Assembly (NCBI RefSeq): GCF_015356825.1
Contig: NZ_JAACYW010000012.1
Span: forward strand, 1 to 64,000
Length of the DNA: 64,000 nt
Direction: 5' to 3'
DNA from: Catenulispora rubra
GTDB lineage: Bacteria > Actinomycetota > Actinomycetes > Streptomycetales > Catenulisporaceae
Both the position numbers and the translations under genes were made by a program. Under the pieces are notes generated by a model that saw nothing but the letters and a program-made list of their open reading frames with translations, made no database searches and had not been told where the DNA came from. Below, one piece after another: positions 17,018 to 25,978 of the stretch; the first letter of the stretch is position 1; each line of letters begins with the position of its first letter.

Positions 17018-17701
17018 CTAGCCCATCAAGCTCCAAGCCGTGTCCACCAAAGCCGCGGCCTGCTGCGGCGAGTGCATCAGGTCACCGCCGCCGCCGAAGC
17101 GCAGGCGGACGGTCAGGTGGGCGGAGGTGCGCTCGCAAGTGATGGCACTGCTGTCGCCCGGCTGTTCCTGCTGTCCGGCGGGGACGGGGATGTACGCGAC
17201 GAGGCAGCTGACGTGGCCGAACGTGTCGACCTCCTGGTTCGGCTTGGCCATGCCGATCGACGCTGCGTCCACGTAGGGCAGGAACGGCGTGGGGCTCTGC
17301 GCCCGGACCGCCTCCAGCACGACGAAGTTCTCGAGACCCGCGTCAGAGTACTGCTGCACCACGGTCGCCGCGCCGCCGTACGCGGCCGAGAGGTTCTCGG
17401 CGCTGATCGGGTCCGAGGCCTGGATGCGCTTGGCGGTCGCCGGGTCGGTCTTGGGGTTCTGCACCGTGGGGACATACACGCCGATGGATGCCGGTGCCTT
17501 CAGAGAGCCGCTCTCCGCGCCGAAGGCCTTTCCGGAACCGGACATCGCCCACGGGATGCCTACCCCCAAGGCGCCGACCACCACACCGATGACGCCGCCG
17601 ACGGCCAGGGAGCGAGACGAGAGCCCAGGCTTGGAGGACGGCCCAGACGGCCCAGACGGCTCCGGCGGATCCACCGGATTCGGGACAGTCGGGTCGGCCA
17701 T
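17018..17701 (-). CDS. Single-pass membrane protein of unknown function (227 aa)
   Basis: A Pro/Ser-rich cytoplasmic N-terminus (about 25 residues) is followed by one membrane helix (about 32-53, LAVGGVIGVVVGALGVGIPWAM) and an extracellular domain with two Cys residues (near 168 and 189) that could form a disulphide. The ectodomain has hydrophobic segments typical of a folded beta-rich domain. I do not recognise the family. It is a single gene with a terminator at 16951-16990 and ATG at 17701. Confidence 0.7.
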   Translation of the reverse strand: MADPTVPNPVDPPEPSGPSGPSSKPGLSSRSLAVGGVIGVVVGALGVGIPWAMSGSGKAFGAESGSLKAPASIGVYVPTVQNPKTDPATAKRIQASDPISAENLSAAYGGAATVVQQYSDAGLENFVVLEAVRAQSPTPFLPYVDAASIGMAKPNQEVDTFGHVSCLVAYIPVPAGQQEQPGDSSAITCERTSAHLTVRLRFGGGGDLMHSPQQAAALVDTAWSLMG

Positions 17702-17755
17702 GAAAGTCCTCCGTCGAGTCGTCTAACAGTGCACCGCTACGCGCACCTGAATCCA

Positions 17756-18418
17756 TCAAACCCCTGAATCGCGATCCAACGCCGCGAACTCCGCCGACCA
17801 ATCCGGCGATACATCGCCCGCATCATAGATCTCGAACGTCTTCCCCACCGCATCCGCTGACGCAAGCGCCGAGACGGCCGCCGCTGCCACCGAAGCCCGG
17901 CTGATCCGCCCGTCCCCCGCGTCCCCCTGCTCCAACCGCACCCCGCCGGCAGGCCCCGACGTCAGCCACGCCGGCCGCACGATCGTGTACGCCGCCCCGC
18001 TGGCCCGCAGCGCCTCCTCACCGCGCCCCCGAGCGATGATGATCCCTGACATATCCGGATGCTCGGCAGCCCGCGTGATGTAGATCTGCGACACCAGCAC
18101 CACCCGCGCCCCACTCCGGGCGGCGGCCTCGCCGACCGCCGCCACACCGCGGTGCATCACCGCCTCCGCGCCCCGCTCGTCCGTCGGCGGCTCCACCGAG
18201 ATCACCACTCCGTCGTACCCGTCGAGCAGCCCCGCGTCGAAGCCGGTCGCCAGGTCCACCACAGCGGTGTCGGCGCCGGCGACGTCGCGCGGACGCCGCC
18301 CCGCGACCGTCACCCGCGCACCGCGCTCCAGCAGCAGCGACGTCACGAGCGAACCGGTCCGGCCCGAACCGCCGAGCACCAAGTACCTGCCATCAACCAC
18401 AGAATCACGAACTGTCAT
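17756..18418 (-). CDS. NAD(P)-binding NmrA/SDR-like oxidoreductase
   Basis: 220 residues. The Rossmann motif YLVLGGSGRTGSLVTSLLLERGARVTVAGR (about 12-41) and the following pattern fit the atypical SDR/NmrA group that includes NAD(P)H-binding regulators and quinone oxidoreductase-like proteins. The YxxxK catalytic pair of classical SDRs is not seen, so it may bind cofactor without dehydrogenase chemistry. ATG at 18418, 28 bp from the stop of the esterase gene upstream, so they could be co-transcribed. Confidence 0.8.
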   Translation of the reverse strand: MTVRDSVVDGRYLVLGGSGRTGSLVTSLLLERGARVTVAGRRPRDVAGADTAVVDLATGFDAGLLDGYDGVVISVEPPTDERGAEAVMHRGVAAVGEAAARSGARVVLVSQIYITRAAEHPDMSGIIIARGRGEEALRASGAAYTIVRPAWLTSGPAGGVRLEQGDAGDGRISRASVAAAAVSALASADAVGKTFEIYDAGDVSPDWSAEFAALDRDSGV

Positions 18419-18445
18419 GCGGCCATTCTCCGATCAACGGCCCGA

Positions 18446-19675
18446 CTACGGCTGTTCGGCCACCTCCGGATACGCCGCCGAGTCGCCGTCCGTCAACGAC
18501 GACGGCTTCCCCTTCAGGATCTCGTCGAAGAACCCTGCGACGTAGTCACGAGTGATCTGAATGCTGCGGAAGCCATCCAGGGTCTGCCCCGGAACCGGCA
18601 TCCCCGCCTCCTCGGCCAGCGCCGCGATGTCGGTGAACGACGCGTGCGCCTCCCCCGACACCGCGAACCACCGCTTGTACCCGGTCAGATCGGCCCAGGT
18701 GGCGCCCCAGGTGGGGTCGAGGTACGGCGCGTCCCCCTCGACATGGTCGCTCTGCTTGCCGAACACCATGAACGCCCGGTCGCCGAGCGCGCCGGCCGGC
18801 ACCGCGGGCAGGAAGGTGCCGTCCAGGTTCACGCCGGCCTTGATCCGCGGATCGGCCTCCATCGCCGCAGCGGCAGCGGCCCCACCGGCCGAGTGCCCGG
18901 CCATGCCGATGCTGTGCTTGTCTATCAGGTGGCTGAGATCCCAGACGTGATCCCGGGTCAGCTGGTCGACGACGAACTTCACGTCCACGCCACGGCTGGC
19001 GACCAACTGCTCGTCGCTGGCCGGATCGGCCCCGTTCTGGTTGCACCACAAGCACGGCGCGATGCTGCCGTCCGCCAACTGCTCGCCGCTGTCCTCGTAC
19101 GGATGCCCGACCAGCGCCACGACGTAGCCGCGGCTGGCCAGGTCAGTCGCCACCGAGGTCAGAGTCGCACGCGGATTCTCCAACCCGGGCGACAGCACGA
19201 TCAGCGGGAACTTGCCGTGCGCAGCCGAGGCGCCGGCGAAAGCGTGGGTCTGCAACGCCTCAACAGCATCGGCAGTGATGCCGAAGCCCGGCGGCACCCG
19301 CAGAGCCACGAAGTTCTGCGCCTCGCCGGCGCTCATATAAGGCGCGGGCCGGCCGGTGCCCTGGCGAGCAGGGTAGAACATTGAGACAGTCAGCTGGCGA
19401 TAGCCGGCCGAGGGGTTCCACGGGTCGAGGCGGCTGGTGTCGGTCAGGTGCAGAACGTCCTCACCGACCGCGTAGCGACCGGTCGGCGCGGGCAACGCGA
19501 ATTGCGCGATGGATGCGGCAGACGCGTCAGATGCGACGGAGACAGACGCGGAAACCGAGGACGATCGCGGAGCCGAAGCCGAAGCCGAAGCGGCACCGGA
19601 CCCGACGAAAGTGATAGCGGAGACAGACAGGGCAACGATCGCGGAGGCCGCCAGACGGCGCCGGTTGATTTCCAT
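18446..19675 (-). CDS. Secreted alpha/beta hydrolase, PAF-acetylhydrolase / lipase-like
   Basis: 409 residues with a Sec signal peptide (about 1-35, RRRLAASAIVALSVSAITFVG then Ala/Ser-rich). The hydrolase fold has FPLIVLSPGLENPR for the oxyanion region, the nucleophile elbow GHSAGG near residue 260, an Asp in GVNLDGTFLP, and a late His in SGEAHASFTDIAALA. The overall pattern fits platelet-activating factor acetylhydrolase/polyester-hydrolase-like lipases. It probably acts outside the cell on small esters. Exact substrate unknown. Confidence 0.85.
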   Translation of the reverse strand: MEINRRRLAASAIVALSVSAITFVGSGAASASASAPRSSSVSASVSVASDASAASIAQFALPAPTGRYAVGEDVLHLTDTSRLDPWNPSAGYRQLTVSMFYPARQGTGRPAPYMSAGEAQNFVALRVPPGFGITADAVEALQTHAFAGASAAHGKFPLIVLSPGLENPRATLTSVATDLASRGYVVALVGHPYEDSGEQLADGSIAPCLWCNQNGADPASDEQLVASRGVDVKFVVDQLTRDHVWDLSHLIDKHSIGMAGHSAGGAAAAAAMEADPRIKAGVNLDGTFLPAVPAGALGDRAFMVFGKQSDHVEGDAPYLDPTWGATWADLTGYKRWFAVSGEAHASFTDIAALAEEAGMPVPGQTLDGFRSIQITRDYVAGFFDEILKGKPSSLTDGDSAAYPEVAEQP

Positions 19676-19755
19676 GGCTCGACGTTATGAGCCGCGCCCC
19701 TCATCGTGGATCAGTCCACGGATGGTACTTCGCCGCAGCTCATCCCGCAGATCCA

Positions 19756-19785
19756 GGGGGCCTCATCCCGCAGGATGAAGCCCCT
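19756..19785 (-). terminator. Terminator of the kinase-iclR-ridA operon
   Basis: A stem of about 12 bp with one mismatch (19757-19768 with 19773-19784, loop CGCA) lies 26 bp after the RidA stop for leftward transcription. It closes the operon before the esterase promoter. Confidence 0.75.
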
Positions 19786-19810
19786 GTCGTGAGCGACGCC
19801 GACCCGCACG

Positions 19811-20221
19811 TCAGCCGACGACGGCCAGCGCGTCGATCTCCACCAGCATCGACGCCTTCGGCAGCTCGACGAAGATGGTCGTCCGGCTCGGCTTCACACC
19901 GTCCGCACCGAGGTTCGCCTCGATGAACTCCGCGTACGCCTCGTTCATCAGCGCGAAGTGGTCGCGCGTCGTGAGGTAGACGCGGAACATCACGATGTCG
20001 TCGACCGTGCCGCCGCCGGCCTCGACGATCGCCTTCACGTTCTCCAGCGTCCGCGTGGTCTGCGCCTTCACGTCCCCGGGCGCCACGTACTCACCGGTCG
20101 CCGGGTCCTCCCCGCCCTGCCCGGACACCTGCAGGATGGGGCCCTTTCGCACGCCCTGGGAGAACACCGGCATCGGGGCCGGGGCACCGTCGGTACGGAT
20201 CTCGGTCTTGGAGGAGGTCAT
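19811..20221 (-). CDS. RidA/YjgF-family protein
   Basis: 136 residues from ATG at 20219-20221; a GTG 12 bp upstream is an alternative start. Family motifs are present: FSQGVRKGPILQVSGQGGEDPATGEYV, the Arg in VMFRVYLT, and the C-terminal SRTTIFVELPKASMLVEIDALAVV. RidA proteins hydrolyse reactive enamine/imine intermediates such as 2-aminoacrylate made by PLP enzymes. Here it is the last gene of the leftward operon facing a PLP-dependent D-amino acid enzyme, so it probably clears the imine products of that pathway. Confidence 0.88.
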   Translation of the reverse strand: MTSSKTEIRTDGAPAPMPVFSQGVRKGPILQVSGQGGEDPATGEYVAPGDVKAQTTRTLENVKAIVEAGGGTVDDIVMFRVYLTTRDHFALMNEAYAEFIEANLGADGVKPSRTTIFVELPKASMLVEIDALAVVG

Positions 20222-20279
20222 CAGAGGGCTCACTTTCTTTGGGTGATTTCAAGGAGGCACGAACAAATCGGATCGGAAC

Positions 20280-21020
20280 TCACGGCGCACCGGCGTCAGC
20301 CGATATGGCGCGCGTGGTATCCAGCAGCTGCGGCAACAGTTCCAGCACCTGCTCGTACGGAAGCACGACGTCCGGCACCGAGATCGACACCGCGGCCACG
20401 GCCCGCCCGGACGCGTCCCGCACCGGCGCCCCGACGCAGTTGATGAACGTCTCGTGCTCGGCGTGATCCTGCGCCCAGCCCTGCGCGGCCACCGTGTCGA
20501 GCTCGGCGAGCAGCTGCGGCGCGGAGGTGATGGTGTTCGGCGTGTGCGGTACGAACTCGATCCCGGCCACCACCCGCCGCCGCTCCGCCACCGGCAGATC
20601 CGCGAGCAGCACCTTCGCCACCGCCGTGTTGTGCAGCCCGGCCCGCAGCCCGACGCGCGAGTACATGCGCACCTTGTGCCGCGAGTCGTACTTGTCGATG
20701 TAGACGACCTCGCCGCCCTCGTACGCGGCCAGGTGCACGGTCTGCCCGGTCGCGGCGTTCAGCGCGGCCAGATGCGGAGCCGCGATCCGGCGGACGCCGC
20801 GCTGCTCCATGGCCAGGTTGGCCAGCGCGAACAGGCCGGCCCCGAGGTGGTAGCGGTAGTCGGCGTCGCGGTAGACGAACCGGTCCTCCTCCAGCGACTG
20901 GAGCAGCCGCAGCACGGTGGTCTTGTGCACGCCGACCACCTCGGCCAGCTGGTCGAGCGAGCGCTCGCCGTCGCCGAGCTCGGCGAGCAGGCGCAGGGCG
21001 CGGGTGACGGTCTGGCTCAT
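20280..21020 (-). CDS. IclR-family transcriptional regulator
   Basis: 246 residues from ATG at 21020 with GAGGGTG upstream; the frame extends further but the HTH starts here. The N-terminal winged helix (SQTVTRALRLLAELGDGERSLDQLAEVVGVHKTTVLRLLQSLE, about 2-45) is followed by the IclR effector domain (GQTVHLAAYEGGEVVYIDKYDS, then ETFINCVGAPVRD). It sits in the middle of the catabolic cluster between the sugar-acid kinase and RidA. It most likely controls both divergent operons through the palindrome at 22358-22373. Confidence 0.9.
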   Translation of the reverse strand: MSQTVTRALRLLAELGDGERSLDQLAEVVGVHKTTVLRLLQSLEEDRFVYRDADYRYHLGAGLFALANLAMEQRGVRRIAAPHLAALNAATGQTVHLAAYEGGEVVYIDKYDSRHKVRMYSRVGLRAGLHNTAVAKVLLADLPVAERRRVVAGIEFVPHTPNTITSAPQLLAELDTVAAQGWAQDHAEHETFINCVGAPVRDASGRAVAAVSISVPDVVLPYEQVLELLPQLLDTTRAISADAGAP

Positions 21021-21099
21021 GGCACCCTCACTTTCTCGCGGACGACGCCGACTGCGCGACCCGGCGCGACCGGGACTGCGGTGAACGGCTGATGGCGGA

Positions 21100-22245
21100 T
21101 CACGGACGCACGGTCTCCGGTCCGCCGACCGCGATGCCGTCGACGACGATGCCGCCGGCCGAAACCCGCGTCGCACGCCACTCCTCGGCCGAAGCGTCCA
21201 GCAGCGCGGCGATCGTCGCCGCCGACCACTGACCGTCGTGCTCAGAAAGGTCGCCCCTGTCAGCACGATCGCCACGATCAGCACGGTCAGCACGGTCAGC
21301 ACCAGCGAGCCGGCTCAGGTCGCCCAACTCCCCCACATCCCCGTGCGCCACCAACGCCGAAGCAGCGGCCAGATGCCCGAGCCGCAAGCGCCGCCGCTGA
21401 TCGAAGCCGTGCAGCGTGCCGGCCAGGTAACCGGCGGCGAAAGCATCCCCGGCACCGGTCGGCTCGACCACGTCCACCGTCAGCGCCGGCTCGGACACCG
21501 CGCCGTCGACTGTAAGCGCGGTGACCACCCGCTCGGCATCCTTCACCACGATCGTCGACGGCCCCGGGAACAGAGCCCTGAGTTCCGCCGGAACGCCAGT
21601 CCCGAAAGCGATCTCGGCCTCGTCGGCGCCAAGCAAGGCTATGTCAGCCGCGTTCACGAACTCCCGCAGCACCTCCGCGTCGCGGTCCCGCCACAGCACC
21701 GGCCGCCAGTTGAGATCGAAGCTGATCAGCCGCTGGCCACGCGGCGCGTCCAACAACGCGCGCACCATCGCCAGGCACGTCTCCGACAACGCCGGCGTGA
21801 TGCCGGTGAGGTGCACCAGCCTTGCGCCGTCGACCAAACCCGCGACCGCAGGCTCGCTCAACATCGCCGGCGACATCGCCGAGGCGGCGGAACCCGCGCG
21901 GTAGTAATGCAGCCTGCTGCGACCCGCGCCGAGGTCCCCGCCGCGGTCGGAACCGCCGGTCTCCTTCAGGTACAGCCCCGTCGGACGCAGGGGATCGACC
22001 ACCACTCCCGACGTGTCCACCCCGCGCCGCGCCACTTCGCCCACCAGACGGCGTCCGAACCCGTCGTCCCCGACGCGGCTCACCCAGGCGCTCGGCACGC
22101 CCAGCGCACGCAGCGCGCACGCCACGTTCGACTCCGCCCCGCCGGCCGACACCGCGAACGACTGGACCCCGTCCAGCGGCCCGGGCACGTCCGGCAGCAG
22201 CACCGCCATCGACTCGCCGACACACACCGCCCACGGCGTCACCAT
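21100..22245 (-). CDS. PfkB-family sugar (2-keto-3-deoxygluconate-like) kinase
   Basis: 381 residues from ATG at 22245. PfkB signatures are complete: GGAESNVACALRALGV near the N-terminus and the catalytic/anion-hole motif EPTGAGDAFAAGYLAG. With a KDPG aldolase in the facing operon, phosphorylation of a 2-keto-3-deoxy sugar acid is the likely reaction. Odd feature: between about residues 313 and 330 an in-frame array of 9-bp repeats encodes ADR/GDR triplets, an insertion not expected in the family. The upstream continuation of the open frame is antisense to the D-threonine aldolase gene. Confidence 0.88.
   Translation of the reverse strand: MVTPWAVCVGESMAVLLPDVPGPLDGVQSFAVSAGGAESNVACALRALGVPSAWVSRVGDDGFGRRLVGEVARRGVDTSGVVVDPLRPTGLYLKETGGSDRGGDLGAGRSRLHYYRAGSAASAMSPAMLSEPAVAGLVDGARLVHLTGITPALSETCLAMVRALLDAPRGQRLISFDLNWRPVLWRDRDAEVLREFVNAADIALLGADEAEIAFGTGVPAELRALFPGPSTIVVKDAERVVTALTVDGAVSEPALTVDVVEPTGAGDAFAAGYLAGTLHGFDQRRRLRLGHLAAASALVAHGDVGELGDLSRLAGADRADRADRGDRADRGDLSEHDGQWSAATIAALLDASAEEWRATRVSAGGIVVDGIAVGGPETVRP
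21251..21304. repeat. 9-bp tandem repeat inside the PfkB kinase gene
   Basis: Six degenerate 9-bp units (consensus TCAGCACGG/A on the plus strand) in frame with the kinase, coding for repeated Ala/Gly-Asp-Arg. Because 9 is a multiple of 3, copy-number changes would keep the frame. Confidence 0.85.
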
Positions 22246-22357
22246 GCGGCCTCCCCAGCCATCCGTCGGTCCCGTCCTCGCGTCTTCGTGGGCCCGCCAC
22301 GAGTACCGCAGCGTTGACCGTTCTTCACCTCGAATGCTAGAACCGAAGCACAGCATA

Positions 22358-22373
22358 TGCAACGAGCGTTGCA
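22358..22373. promoter_or_regulatory. Palindromic operator candidate for the IclR regulator
   Basis: Perfect 16-bp palindrome TGCAACG-AG-CGTTGCA in the divergent intergenic region, with a third half-site GCGCAACG at 22378-22385. It lies 35 bp upstream of the D-threonine aldolase start and about 113 bp from the kinase start. IclR proteins bind such short inverted repeats. Confidence 0.65.
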
Positions 22374-22407
22374 GATAGCGCAACGTACCAGGCAGCGGAG
22401 GTGTCAC

Positions 22408-23709
22408 ATGGTCCACCAGACGTTCGGCAGCCGCACCGCGTCCACCGGCATCGACCGGGCGGCGGTCGCCGCGCTCGCCGAGGAGCACCTGGACTGGCGC
22501 TTCAAAGCGCTGCCGCCCCAGGCCTGGGGCCGGACCGCGCACGCCTGGCTCGCCTCGGCCCCGCACCTGTCCGACCTCGGCACTCCGCTCCTCACTCTCG
22601 ACGCCGACGCGCTGGACCACAACCTGCTCACCATGGCCGCCTGGTGCCGCGAAGCCGGCGTCACCCTCGCGCCGCACGGCAAGACCACGATGGCCCCGGA
22701 GCTGTGGCAGGCCCAGTTGGACGCCGGCGCGGTCGCCATCACGCTCGCCAACCTCCCGCAGCTGCACGTCGCCCGGGCTTTCGGCGTCCAGCGCGTCATG
22801 CTGGCCAACGCCCTGCTCGACCCGGCCGGCCTGGCGTGGATCGCGGCAGAGTTGGCCGCCGATCCGGACTTCGCGTTCGTCTCGTGGGTCGACTCCGTGG
22901 AGTCCGTGACCCAGATGGACGCCGCCCTGCGCGCCGCAGGCGTCGGCCGCGGCGCCGATCCCGAGACGGACCGGCCGGTCGAAGTCCTCGTCGAGCTCGG
23001 CGGCACCGGCGGCCGGACCGGAGCACGCACCCTCGCAGAGGCCGAAGACATCGCGAACGCGGTCCGGGCGGCACCGACGCTGAGGCTCGCGGGCATCGCA
23101 GGGTACGAAGGCAGCCTGGCTCATGACGCCTCATCCGAGAGCCTCAAGGTAGTCCGCAGCTACCTCCGCAACCTCGCCGAGCTGCACCTTCGCATCTCCG
23201 CGGCCTACGAGACGGAGCATCCCGTCATCACCGCGGGTGGCAGCGCCTACTTCGACGACGTCGCCGAGATCCTGAAGCCGGCGGCGATTGAATCAGGGGC
23301 CGAAGTCGTCCTGCGCTCAGGCGCGTACGTCATCCACGACGACGGGCACTACCGGACCATCTCGCCGTTCTCTCGCGATGCGGCGAAGACCCCCTTCCGA
23401 GCAGCGATGCACGGCTGGGCCCGCGTCGTCTCCCACCCCGAGCCGCAGCTCTCCCTGCTGGACGCGGGCAAACGCGACTTCCCCTTCGACGAGGGCCTGC
23501 CGGAACCACCCGTCGGCACCGTCACCGCCCTGAACGACCAGCACACATTCCTGCGCGACGCCGGCGACACGGCCCCGGTCGGCGCCGTCGTCCGCTTCGG
23601 TCTCTCGCATCCGTGCACGGCGTTCGACAAGTGGACGCTCATCCCCGTCCTCGACGACGCCGACAGCGCCGACCCGCTGATCGTCGATCTGGTGAGGACG
23701 TTCTTCTGA
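22408..23709 (+). CDS. PLP-dependent D-threonine aldolase / D-serine dehydratase-like enzyme
   Basis: 433 residues from ATG at 22408 with an ideal GGAGGT 5 bp upstream. The alanine racemase-type barrel has the PLP lysine in PHGKTTMAPELWQAQLDAGA. The C-terminal D-serine dehydratase-like domain carries the metal-binding His/Cys pair in LSHPCTAFDKW. The group includes D-threonine aldolases and D-amino-acid deaminases in actinobacteria. The following two genes overlap start-to-stop, forming one operon, with RidA divergently nearby to deal with enamine products. Confidence 0.87.
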   Translation: MVHQTFGSRTASTGIDRAAVAALAEEHLDWRFKALPPQAWGRTAHAWLASAPHLSDLGTPLLTLDADALDHNLLTMAAWCREAGVTLAPHGKTTMAPELWQAQLDAGAVAITLANLPQLHVARAFGVQRVMLANALLDPAGLAWIAAELAADPDFAFVSWVDSVESVTQMDAALRAAGVGRGADPETDRPVEVLVELGGTGGRTGARTLAEAEDIANAVRAAPTLRLAGIAGYEGSLAHDASSESLKVVRSYLRNLAELHLRISAAYETEHPVITAGGSAYFDDVAEILKPAAIESGAEVVLRSGAYVIHDDGHYRTISPFSRDAAKTPFRAAMHGWARVVSHPEPQLSLLDAGKRDFPFDEGLPEPPVGTVTALNDQHTFLRDAGDTAPVGAVVRFGLSHPCTAFDKWTLIPVLDDADSADPLIVDLVRTFF

Positions 23710-25319
23710 TGGCCGACCTGGTCCTCCGTGGCGCCACTGTCATCGACGGCACCGGATCCGACCGCTACCGCGCCGATGTCACCGTCACGAACGGTGTGAT
23801 CGCCGCCGTGGACGGCGCGCCGGGGCAGCCGACCGCCGCGCGCATCATCGACGCCGACGGCCTCGTCCTGGCCCCCGGCTTCATCGACATGCACGCGCAC
23901 TCCGACCTGCGCACCCTCGTCGAACGCGACCACCCCTCACGCGTCACCCAGGGCGTCACCTGCGAAGTCCTCGGCCAGGACGGCCTGTCCTACGCCCCGG
24001 TCGACGACACCACGCTGCCGGCCCTGCGCCGCCAGATCGCCGGCTGGAACGGCGACCCCGACGGCTTCGACTGGAGCTGGCGCACCGTCGGCGAATACCT
24101 CGACCGACTGGATCAGGGTATTGCGGTCAACGCCTGCTACCTGGTCCCCCACGGCTCGGTCCGCATGCTCGCGATGGGCTGGGACAACCGCGAGCCGAAT
24201 CGCGCCGAGCTGAACCGCATGCGCGAAGTGGTCGCGCAGGGCATGCGCGAAGGCGCCGTCGGCATGTCCAGCGGACTGTCCTACACGCCGGGCATGTACG
24301 CGGCCACCGACGAGCTGGTCGAACTCTGCGAAGTCGTCGCCTCGTACGGCGGCTACCACTCCCCGCACCAGCGGTCCTACGGCGCCGGCGCCCTCGACGG
24401 CTACGCCGAGATGATCGATATCTCGCGTCGCTCCGGCTGCCCGCTGCACCTCGCGCACGCCACCATGAACTTCGGCGTCAACGCCGGCCGGGCCGCCGAG
24501 CTCCTGGAGCTGGTCGACGCCGGCCTGTCAGAGGGCTGCGACATCAGCCTCGACACCTACCCCTACCTGCCGGGCTCCACGACCCTGGCCGCGCTGCTGC
24601 CGAGCTGGTCGGCCGAGGGCGGCCCGGACGCGACGCTGGCCCGGCTCGCGGATCCGGCGTCCCTGGAGCGGATCCGGCGCGACGTCGAGGAGAACGGCAG
24701 CGACGGCAACCACGGCATGGTCGTCGACTGGCAGACCATCCAGATCTCCGGCGTCCAGGATCCGAGCCTGTCCGACGCGGTCGGCCGGACCATCGCCGAG
24801 ATCGCCGCCGCACGCGCCGTGACCGGCAGCGAAGCGTTCTTCGACCTGCTGCGCGGCGACCGCCTGGGGACCACGATCCTGCACCACGTCGGCAACGAGG
24901 AGAACGTCCGCGCCATCATGCGGCACCGCGCGCACACCGTCGGCAGCGACGGCCTGCTCGTCGGCGCACGTCCGCATCCTCGCGCCTGGGGCACGTTCCC
25001 GCGCTATCTCGGCCACTACAGCCGGGATCTCAAGGTCCTGACGCTGGAGGAGACGGTCGCCCGGATGACCGGCCGACCGGCCCGGCGGCTGCGCCTGGAC
25101 CGGCGCGGCCTGGTCCGGGTCGGCCACCACGCCGATCTGGTGCTGTTCGACCCGCGGACCGTCACCGACGCCGCGACCTTCGAACAGCCCCGCCAGGTCG
25201 CCGAGGGCATCGTCGAAGTGCTGGTCAACGGCGTTTCGGTACTGACAGACGGCACGCCCACCGGGGCCCTCCCGGGCCGGGCGCTGCGACGGACAGAGCA
25301 GGGGGTATCAGCCTTATGA
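23709..25319 (+). CDS. N-acyl-D-amino-acid deacylase (D-aminoacylase, amidohydrolase superfamily)
   Basis: 536 residues. Its ATG overlaps the previous stop (TGATG at 23707-23711). Metal-site motifs of the D-aminoacylase branch are seen: HAHSDLRTLVERDHPSRVTQGVTCEVLGQDG, the second-shell HLAHATMNFG, and SDGLLVGARPHPRAWGTFPRYLGHY. The C-terminal HADLVLFDPRTVTDAATFEQP segment is typical. It would release free D-amino acids from N-acyl derivatives, feeding the PLP enzyme encoded just upstream. Its stop overlaps the aldolase start by four bases. Confidence 0.9.
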   Translation: MADLVLRGATVIDGTGSDRYRADVTVTNGVIAAVDGAPGQPTAARIIDADGLVLAPGFIDMHAHSDLRTLVERDHPSRVTQGVTCEVLGQDGLSYAPVDDTTLPALRRQIAGWNGDPDGFDWSWRTVGEYLDRLDQGIAVNACYLVPHGSVRMLAMGWDNREPNRAELNRMREVVAQGMREGAVGMSSGLSYTPGMYAATDELVELCEVVASYGGYHSPHQRSYGAGALDGYAEMIDISRRSGCPLHLAHATMNFGVNAGRAAELLELVDAGLSEGCDISLDTYPYLPGSTTLAALLPSWSAEGGPDATLARLADPASLERIRRDVEENGSDGNHGMVVDWQTIQISGVQDPSLSDAVGRTIAEIAAARAVTGSEAFFDLLRGDRLGTTILHHVGNEENVRAIMRHRAHTVGSDGLLVGARPHPRAWGTFPRYLGHYSRDLKVLTLEETVARMTGRPARRLRLDRRGLVRVGHHADLVLFDPRTVTDAATFEQPRQVAEGIVEVLVNGVSVLTDGTPTGALPGRALRRTEQGVSAL

Positions 25320-25978
25320 CTTTCGATCTGCATCTATTTCCAGATCTTCCGCATCCCGACTTCCGCGCGGCACTGGCCGCCGAACCGGTGATAGCCGTGG
25401 TGCGTGCACCTTCGATCCCTGATTCGGCGGCGCTGTGCGCGGCGCTGGCCGCCGGCGGCATCACCTGCACCGAGCTCACGTTCAGCACCCCCGACGTGGT
25501 GCCGCACCTGCGGGCCGCCGTCGCCGCCGGGCACCGTATCGGCGCCGGGACCGTGATGAACGCGCAGCAGGCTAGGGACGCGATCGACGCCGGGGTCTCG
25601 TTCCTCGTCACGCCCGGGCTGCGGCCCGAGGTCGCCGAGGCAGCGCACGAGGCGGGCGTCCCGGTAGTGCTGGGAGCGCTGACGCCGACCGAAGTCGCGC
25701 AGGCGATGGACCTCGGCACCGCGGCCGTGAAGATCTTCCCCGCCAAGGCTTTCGGTCCCGGCTACTTCAAGGACCTCAACGGCCCCTACCCGGGACTGCC
25801 GCTGGTCGCCTCCGGCGGCGTCAACGCCGGCAACGCCGCGGACTTCCTGGCGCAGGGAGCACTCGCGGTGTGTGCGGGCACTGATGTGGTGCCGCCGGAC
25901 GTCGTGGCGGCCGGAGACTGGCCCGAGATCACGCGGCGTGCCCGAGCCTTCATGGCGGCGCTCAAGCCGTCAGTCTGA
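25316..25978 (+). CDS. Bifunctional KHG/KDPG aldolase (2-keto-4-hydroxyglutarate / 2-dehydro-3-deoxyphosphogluconate aldolase)
   Basis: 220 residues, start overlapping the upstream stop (ATGA). Class I aldolase residues are present: Glu in CTELTFSTPDVV, GAGTVMNAQQA, and the Schiff-base lysine in AAVKIFPAKAFGPGYFKDL. It cleaves KDPG to pyruvate and glyceraldehyde 3-phosphate, or 4-hydroxy-2-oxoglutarate to pyruvate and glyoxylate. With a PfkB kinase facing it, the cluster seems to join D-amino acid and keto-acid catabolism under one IclR regulator. Confidence 0.9.
   Translation: MTFDLHLFPDLPHPDFRAALAAEPVIAVVRAPSIPDSAALCAALAAGGITCTELTFSTPDVVPHLRAAVAAGHRIGAGTVMNAQQARDAIDAGVSFLVTPGLRPEVAEAAHEAGVPVVLGALTPTEVAQAMDLGTAAVKIFPAKAFGPGYFKDLNGPYPGLPLVASGGVNAGNAADFLAQGALAVCAGTDVVPPDVVAAGDWPEITRRARAFMAALKPSV

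Noticed and set aside
21251-21304. CRISPR array from short repeats
   Set aside because: Units are 9 bp, contiguous and without spacers; a coding tandem repeat. The arrays at 26023 and 4607 are rejected for the same reason.
22246-23124. N-terminal extension of the PfkB kinase frame to 23124
   Set aside because: The extension is antisense to the D-threonine aldolase gene and lacks homology; the kinase fold begins at 22245.
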